A stretch of 64,000 nt of DNA from Sanguinoderma infundibulare (lineage: Eukaryota; Basidiomycota; Agaricomycetes; Polyporales; Polyporaceae), in NCBI GenBank assembly GCA_032821775.1, contig JAVLRN010000011.1, forward strand, positions 1,984,001 to 2,048,000. The letters run 5' to 3'. The notes under the pieces are model-generated. The model saw only the letters and a program-made list of their open reading frames with translations, was not told where the DNA came from and searched no databases. Of the stretch, positions 58,013 through 64,000 are shown piece after piece. Position numbers and translations under genes: made by a program. How positions within the stretch are numbered: the first letter of the stretch is position 1; each line of letters opens with the position of its first letter.

Positions 58013-59696
58013 CTAGTACTTCCGCTTCTTCTGCATGGGTTCCTTGCCCTTGCGCGCGGACTGTCGCTGCTTGCCCTTCCGCTTGGACGCCCTAGGGTTG
58101 TAGTCGTCATCCTTGGGGTCATCGTCCTCAGCATCGTCGTTCGCAGGCTCGTCATCCACTTCCTCGATGTTCTCCTTCTCCTCCTCTTCAACCTCTCCTC
58201 TGGACCGCTTACGGCCCCGAGAAGAACCCGCTGCTGGTTGGTTCCCGGTCAACCGGACAGCCCGCAACTGTGTCGTGGAGGGCCCAGGCCCAGCCTGCGT
58301 CTGTGTGGAGGCGGCCGGCCTACCAGATCGCGGCTTGGGAGTCGCCGGCCTACCGGATCGTGGCTTGGAAGTGCGGGACCTACCAGATCGTAGCTTAGCG
58401 GCGGATGACGGGCCCGCCACGGGCTCCTCAGCAACTACAACGCGGAAAGTCAGTCATGGCGATGTCGAGACAAAGCATGCACACTTACCAGAATCCTTTG
58501 CTTTTTTCCTCGTCACCCTGCCACCCCACATATCCGCCCTCGCATCCTCGACGGGACACTTGCTGAGGTGACGGATGAGGGCGTCCGTCCGAGATAGCGA
58601 GCTACCGTCCAGGCACCCTTCCGCGCCGCCACGGTGGCACAGAGGGTAGTGGGGACAGCGGTATTCGATCTCCCAGTGTACCTCTAAATGTCGACCAATG
58701 TGCTTAAACTTCGACGTCTTGTTGCATCCGTCCCAGCGACACGGGACAATGAGGTCAGCCTTCCTCTCGTCCTTGGCGTAGTGCATTGCCCTAAAGTGGG
58801 CGCGCGCAGCCACAATGTCCGACCTCGCAAACGACGTTCCGCATGGCCGCGTCTCTGTCTTGCGGGTCTTCGGGTTCGTGACCGTCACCAGTGCCCCGCA
58901 CGAGTACCGCACGGCGGGGTCGATGATGTTCTCAACCATGAATTGCGTGGGGTGGGCCCCCGGCTGGTTCCCGTACCTCGCAAGATCCAAACGCAGGAAC
59001 ACCATGCGTCGGAACTTGAACCGCAAATGTAACATTGAAGCTGGGGTTTGAGGTCCTTCAGCATGCGCGTTAGCCGGAGGGAGCACTGGTGAGGAGGGGG
59101 GGTGTTCGCCGAGTCCAGTGAATGGAAGGATGGAAGATTGTTGAGGACCTTCGAAGCACACCACGTCCTCGTCCTCGTCCTCGTCAAGGTCCATTGGCTG
59201 AGGCTCCTCATCGCAGACCGCTGGCGAACAATCGGTATGATCGAGGTCCAAGGCCGGTGCAGGGTTGACAGCAGGTTCGTCAACTGCGATTAACTCAGAG
59301 ACAGAAGAAGAGGGGAGAGGAATATGAGCCGGAAGTTCTCCTGTCAGGTCCTGATGGGTGAATGTATGAGTGAAGAATGACGGATGATCAGTTGTGGGGG
59401 TTCTCACAAAGACGATGTCCAAAAGCGGATGCTCGAGCGGGTTGTAGATGGAATCATAGCTATCCGTCTCATTTTCCGGCTAATATTGGGCCGTTAGATA
59501 CTTGAGGATACGAAGATGATACAAAGACGCGTGCTAGAGACGACGAACGTACCTGACGAAAGGCGTCCTCGCGGGAACTTGGACCTCCACCGGAGAGGGG
59601 AGCAACGAACTCAAAGGGGTAGTAGTAAGATATTATAAGATGGTGGAGTGAAAAGGTGAGGGAATATTTGGATGGAGGGACAAGGGAAGAACGCAA
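58013..59696 (-). CDS. Zinc-finger-like family protein, gene C
   Basis: Exons (high to low) 59553-59696, 58489-59479 and 58013-58434; 518 residues, phases closing. Order: N-terminal PENETDSYDSIYNPLEHPLL; an acidic disordered region with a DEDEDEDVV run; then the core ENIIDPAVRYSCGALVTV, CGTSFARSDIVAARAHFRAM, IVPCRWDGCNKTSKFKHIGR, HLEVHWEIEYRCPHYPLCHR, LSRTDALIRHLSKCPVE. The Cys/His spacing suggests several zinc-binding knuckles. The last exon has three PRSGRP-like repeats resembling AT-hooks, a long acidic run and a basic tail (KRKGKQRQSARKGKE). A nuclear DNA-binding or chromatin role is inferred only. Gene C is the source, or sister, of truncated copy B. Confidence 0.7.
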
Positions 59697-62600
59697 CAGA
59701 ACGCGGATGAAGTGGTCAGGAATAAGGAAGGAAAGACGCCCGAGTTCGACTTCGTTTTATGCGCTTCGCGACCCAGCGGGCCCACCTCGCGTGCCGACCC
59801 GGCACGCCGCCGTAATCTCCCCTTTGGTACTATCAAGTCAACGGCCACGACAAATAGAGGATAGGGACTCACCGGGCTCGTCGCGCCCGAAGACCAATCA
59901 TCGATGCTGCCCTCATCCCTCCACCGCACCACTAGTCACCACGTCATCGAGCTTACATCGTCCATCGCTCATTGTCAAAATTGCAGCGGCCACGGCCACC
60001 GTCCTGTTTCTCTTTTGTCCAGGCATAGGTTTTCCGTCATTGTCCCGTACCACGGCCACCACGACACGAGAAACCAACGCCCAGGTCGCCCAGGCCACCC
60101 ACCCGGCCACACAATGCCGTCCGCCTTCTGACCACAAATTGATTCTCCTTCTGTCAGCCAACGAATAGCTCTAGCTCGTGGATCACTCACATGGAACTCG
60201 ATATCGACGTGCACGCACCCTCCATAACCACGGCTAACCTAACGTCCTCTGAAAAGATCCGCCTTTCGTTTCAACCTTCCTCTCAAACAACGACATCTAT
60301 CAAGACTTCTCACCTTTATCGAGTCGACTTCGGAGGTCCAGCTCAACTTGTAGACAGGTGGAGCGAGTTTTGCGGTGGTTGGGTAGGGTGGCGAGGATAT
60401 CTAGGTGGGTCTTCTGTTATAACTGTCCGACCATATACCTGAAGCTATTGCTGTTAGTATGTCGTCTATAATCTCTTTTTTCGATACTAGAAGAGTATAC
60501 TGCCATACGATCACGACATGTGAGCCACTTGGACAACGTACCTCTAGTCACCGCCCTCGTTCGTATCGTCTCACTTCCCGGGCGAAACGGTTGACGTCGA
60601 GGAGTGTAAGTCCTTTTCATGCATTGTGACGATTCCGCCACCATTTTCTGCAGCTTCCCAATATGTCGGCCGGAGCATGGCCGCGTGCATTTCTCCACAC
60701 TCAGCCACACGAACTGGTTCTCTTGATGTTCGGCTAGGGACGTCGCAGTATACGCCGATACTATTAATTAACAACGTGAGTTGTTATGCTTGCATTCTTC
60801 CGTTAATTCGAGGCTGAAGGCCCCGCACATACCGTGGTTCGTACACTAGTCTTCGAGCCGCAGCGATGCGGTCCGCCCTCCCGCGTCTCCACTCAATATG
60901 GTGTCTCTCCCTGAAGGAAAGGATCAATTAGCACAAACCCTTGAGCAACGCCACACGTAAGTGCTCCCGAATTCAATGAATTGAGCGTATCTCCCTAATG
61001 ACGAAGCCCTCGTCGCTCGTAGAAGCTAACTGTCCAACGACGCGCATCGAAACGTCGTGATGCAAGCCAGGCGAGGAGTACGTCTGGCCGCAGGCCCCGG
61101 AGTTTGACTAAATGTTATTTTGTATTTCAGAGATACTCCAAGACGAACGTTAATCGTCTGTCATCTGCCGCACATTCCAGTGTTTGATGGCAGCCGATAA
61201 GAGCTGTACTCCGGTTTACCACCTCAGACCTCGGGAAGGAACGTTCATCCTGGGCGCTTTTAACCGTGAGCGTCGCGTTGAAAAATACAAAGCATGTATG
61301 ACGAAACTCACGCTCTGTCCTTAGGTTCTTGATAATGCGCTGGCAGTCAACAGACCAACACGTGGCGTTTATTTATTCCTGGAAAAACCTAGCTCGCCGA
61401 ACGTTTTCCAGGCTGTCTTCTTGTCTGCGGCCGAGACGAAGCCGTTCTCGTTCACCGGAGAGCAGGGTCGCAACACCTTCGGGACGAGGCCAGCAGAATG
61501 GGGGTGGTTGCGTCGGAGAAGCATCGGTGGCCCTGTGCGAACTTGCGAATCCGAAGCCGTCAACGCCAATCATGCGCTGTCAGCCGCCGGGCCGTCCACA
61601 GTTTTGCCTTTTCGAGGCGAGAACCCGCATCTCACTTTGATTTCGGACTAATCAGTTAACCATAGACGGCGTCCGGTCTGTACCTCATACACTCGCATAC
61701 AACCTGCGCAAACGGTGGCGGACACGTGTCGCGCTCACCCTCTGACAATTTCCGAAGTGCGAACTGCACAAGTACACGCAAGAAAGTTGCATTGAGTCGC
61801 GATCGCTACAACATCAGGTAGTCGAGGTTTCTCCGTGATAGGGAAGCCTGTCGTGCAAGACGAAACGAAGCATTCAGGAGGCTTCGATGGTGCTGACATA
61901 GCAGAACACACACCTCTCGCGTTGCGGATGGAAACCCTCCCCTATTCGAAAAGAGCAGCGAAAGTTCAAGGATGAACCGGGGTCACAGCGTATGATACGC
62001 GCAGCCCACGGCGCCGCCCATAACCCGAAGCAGCCCCCACCCTACACGGATACTGCGACCCATAGAACCGTGACCCCACGCGCGCGTAATTAAGCTCGCA
62101 TTCATGTGCTTGGAACAAGAAAGGACGCACTCTGAATTAGAATGAGACAAGAGGAAGCCCGCATTACATCTTTGCACACTTGACAAGCCTCGGCTTCCTC
62201 TTCAGCGCATCATCGGGGCCCTTCAGCTGCTTCACGAGGATGAACATCCTGTTCCCCTTCTTCACCTGCATGTCGCGGCCTCCACGGGAGCGTGTTCCTC
62301 TTCGACGAGCCTCGCAAGCTGTTATCGCTGGCGCGCAAAGACAAGTAAGGCCAGCCGGAGGGAGAGCAACACCGAGGGTCGAGACGTCGAACACCAGCCT
62401 GAGGTTGATAAGTAGTCGTGTCGAAACTCGGAGCTCGATGGCCTAACTTCCAAGGACCCAACGCGACTTGGGCCAAACGAGCCAATAGTGTGCTTATGTA
62501 AGCGGGACCGGGAAGCGCGCCCCTGCCAGGGACCGGCAAGTACTCTACCACGATCTCAGCGAACGAGCGGAGCAGGACTACGTATGTATCGCCTTCCGTG

Positions 62601-64000
62601 AAGCGCAATGGTTGTCCATTATATCCACTTGCGCTAACCGTTTGTGCAACAGTGCTTCCCCAAAGCTATAGAAGAAGGGGTTAGTCGTTGGAGGCTTCGG
62701 TCCGCTGAAAAGAGGACTGATCGCACCTGAACGTTTGCATAAGCGGCGATACCCTATGGGCCTAGAGAAGATGGAGCAGGTGAATGCGAGAGCTAGTGAA
62801 AGCACTGGCAGAGGCGGCGGCGGAGGCTTCTTGATAACTTGTGAGTCTTCGTGCCTTTGTGCTGTTCTGACTTCGCTGACTGTGAGACTCGTGTAGGTCT
62901 ATGCTGTCAGTTACTCCGCGGAACACCTATACTAAATGTGGCTTTTCATACTAGCACACTCGACCGTAATCAACGTCCCCATTTTTTGCGCCGCGCTCCT
63001 GGCGACGAGGTCCCGGTGTCAACACAATTCATCGATCGGAAGGCGCCTCATGGCATGGAAGTCTCGTTTAGGCCAAGGTTCCTGCCAAGGCGGAAACGCC
63101 GCCATGACACAGCAGAGCTGTACACTGTCTTACCAACACCGTAATGGCATCGTAATCGCCCCAACTCAATGCGGCTTCCGTTGACGCAGTTCGAAATCTT
63201 TTGTGGGAAACTCGGTGAGCGAGAGCGCGACACTCAGCCTCACTCAGCACGTTTCGGTCCGTTTCAGTCGACACGTAGGTCGCATTCACATCACATATCA
63301 TGTAAAGCTTGCTTCGGTGAGCCTCCGATTGAGGTTCAGTGGGGATGCTTGGTTCTCACATCATTTGCTAATGATTTTTCTCATGTTGACAGGAGCAACC
63401 GGTCAGATCATAATCAGGGTCATCAACGGAATCGCGGGGCTTCGAAAGTGGAACTGCTTCTTTGCTCCCGGGCTCAAAGCCGCAACACTACCGCAACCGA
63501 CCTGCCAAGGCGCTTTCTAGTGTTCAAAAAAGGAAACGGGCTTTTGGTTGCGGGAGATTGCGGTGGGCGACGGACCCGCGGCGACTTCAACGGCAAGTTC
63601 CATGTCTTTGCGTTACATTGTCAGGCAGTTTCAGCTATATGACAAATTCCGGTTCCGACGGCCAATCATCCGTTTTCCACAGCTTATGTTGTCTCACCTA
63701 ACCTACGTACGGAAGGAGCATGAAGGATACCGCATGCCCACGGCCAGTCAATCACCTCCGCGTCTTGACTCTTAGGCCGTACACCATTTACGTGGCTCCA
63801 GACTGATATCCATGCGGTCTCCAATCGGCCTAGGGGTATAAACGTGTAAGAACCATGCCTTATTGCAACCGACTGTGAGTTCCCTGATGTATGACGTATG
63901 CCGCTCGCTGCCGCTTTGCTTACTGTAGGACATCCCTTCGGTGTGACCCCTCATGCTCGTTGAACCATACAGTCGTGCGTCCAACGACGCATCGTTTAAC
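59697..64000. other. Right-hand gene-poor region
   Basis: About 4.3 kb without a supported gene. Coding-like scraps: a splice-like GTAAGT...TGCAG pair at about 60607-60655; a minus-strand frame at 62164-62270 ending in a Lys-rich PDDALKRKPRLVKCAKM; and minus-strand YVVLLRSFAEIVVEYLPVPG at about 62523-62590. They could belong to one small multi-exon minus-strand gene, but I could not join them. An ORF at 62936-63184 begins with a hydrophobic segment. GGGGTCAC at 61979 pairs with GTGACCCC at 62073. Confidence 0.4.

Noticed and set aside
1..64000. CRISPR arrays, insertion sequences, retroelements or viral genes
   Set aside because: No regularly spaced repeats, integrase, reverse transcriptase, transposase or capsid motif was seen on either strand.

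Overview
The window is nuclear DNA from a filamentous basidiomycete, most likely a wood-decay Agaricomycete. Genes are dense, on both strands, and cut by many short introns (mostly 47-67 nt, usually GTRNGT...YAG, a few GC-AG). They contain microexons down to 13 nt. Typical Agaricomycete families are present: F-box proteins with a long C-terminal region, DUF6533 membrane proteins, an OPT transporter and GT61 glycosyltransferases. No bacterial, viral or organellar signature and no recognisable transposase or reverse transcriptase was seen. Exon models were built by hand. In most genes all exon lengths sum to a multiple of three, which is the main internal check; homology calls rest on recognised motifs, not on a database search.

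Layout. 1-1.5 kb: left edge with a minisatellite, a 90-bp foldback and decayed coding sequence. 1.5-4.5 kb: F-box protein and J-domain protein (+). 4.9-7.7 kb: 19-exon MFS transporter (-), followed by snurportin-1 (+, 8.6-10.6 kb) and a GT61 glycosyltransferase (-, 10.9-13.3 kb). 13.3-15.9 kb: gene-poor. 16.0-18.5 kb: second MFS transporter (+), a paralogue of the first in inverted orientation. 18.8-25.1 kb: N-acetylglucosamine kinase (-), tRNA-Gln (-), the TORC2 subunit Sin1 (+) and a HINT nucleotide hydrolase (-). 25.8-31 kb: SDR reductase (+), second F-box protein (-), mitochondrial ribosomal protein uS8m (+). 31.7-33.5 kb: DUF6533 membrane protein (-). 33.5-37.8 kb: gene-poor, with one small secreted-protein candidate. 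37.8-49.5 kb: MATE transporter (-), SAM50 (+), a Cys-rich orphan (+), OPT transporter (+), class I histone deacetylase (-).

49.8-59.7 kb holds a lineage-specific array of zinc-finger-like genes, all on the minus strand: two complete genes (A at 49.8-51.1, C at 58.0-59.7), a truncated frameshifted copy (B) wedged upstream of A, a second sub-family (D/E at 54.1-55.7) and a degraded duplicate of D at 52.7-54.1. The first 83 bases of the window are about 94% identical, inverted, to an intron of gene D, so another member probably lies just beyond the left edge. This array is the best candidate for an undescribed system. 59.7-64 kb shows no gene I can support.

Functionally this is mostly a housekeeping neighbourhood (snRNP import, TORC2 signalling, mitochondrial outer-membrane assembly and translation, histone deacetylation, amino-sugar recycling) interspersed with transporters (2 MFS, MATE, OPT) and fast-evolving families (F-box, DUF6533, zinc-finger array). 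I see no biosynthetic gene cluster logic linking the transporters.
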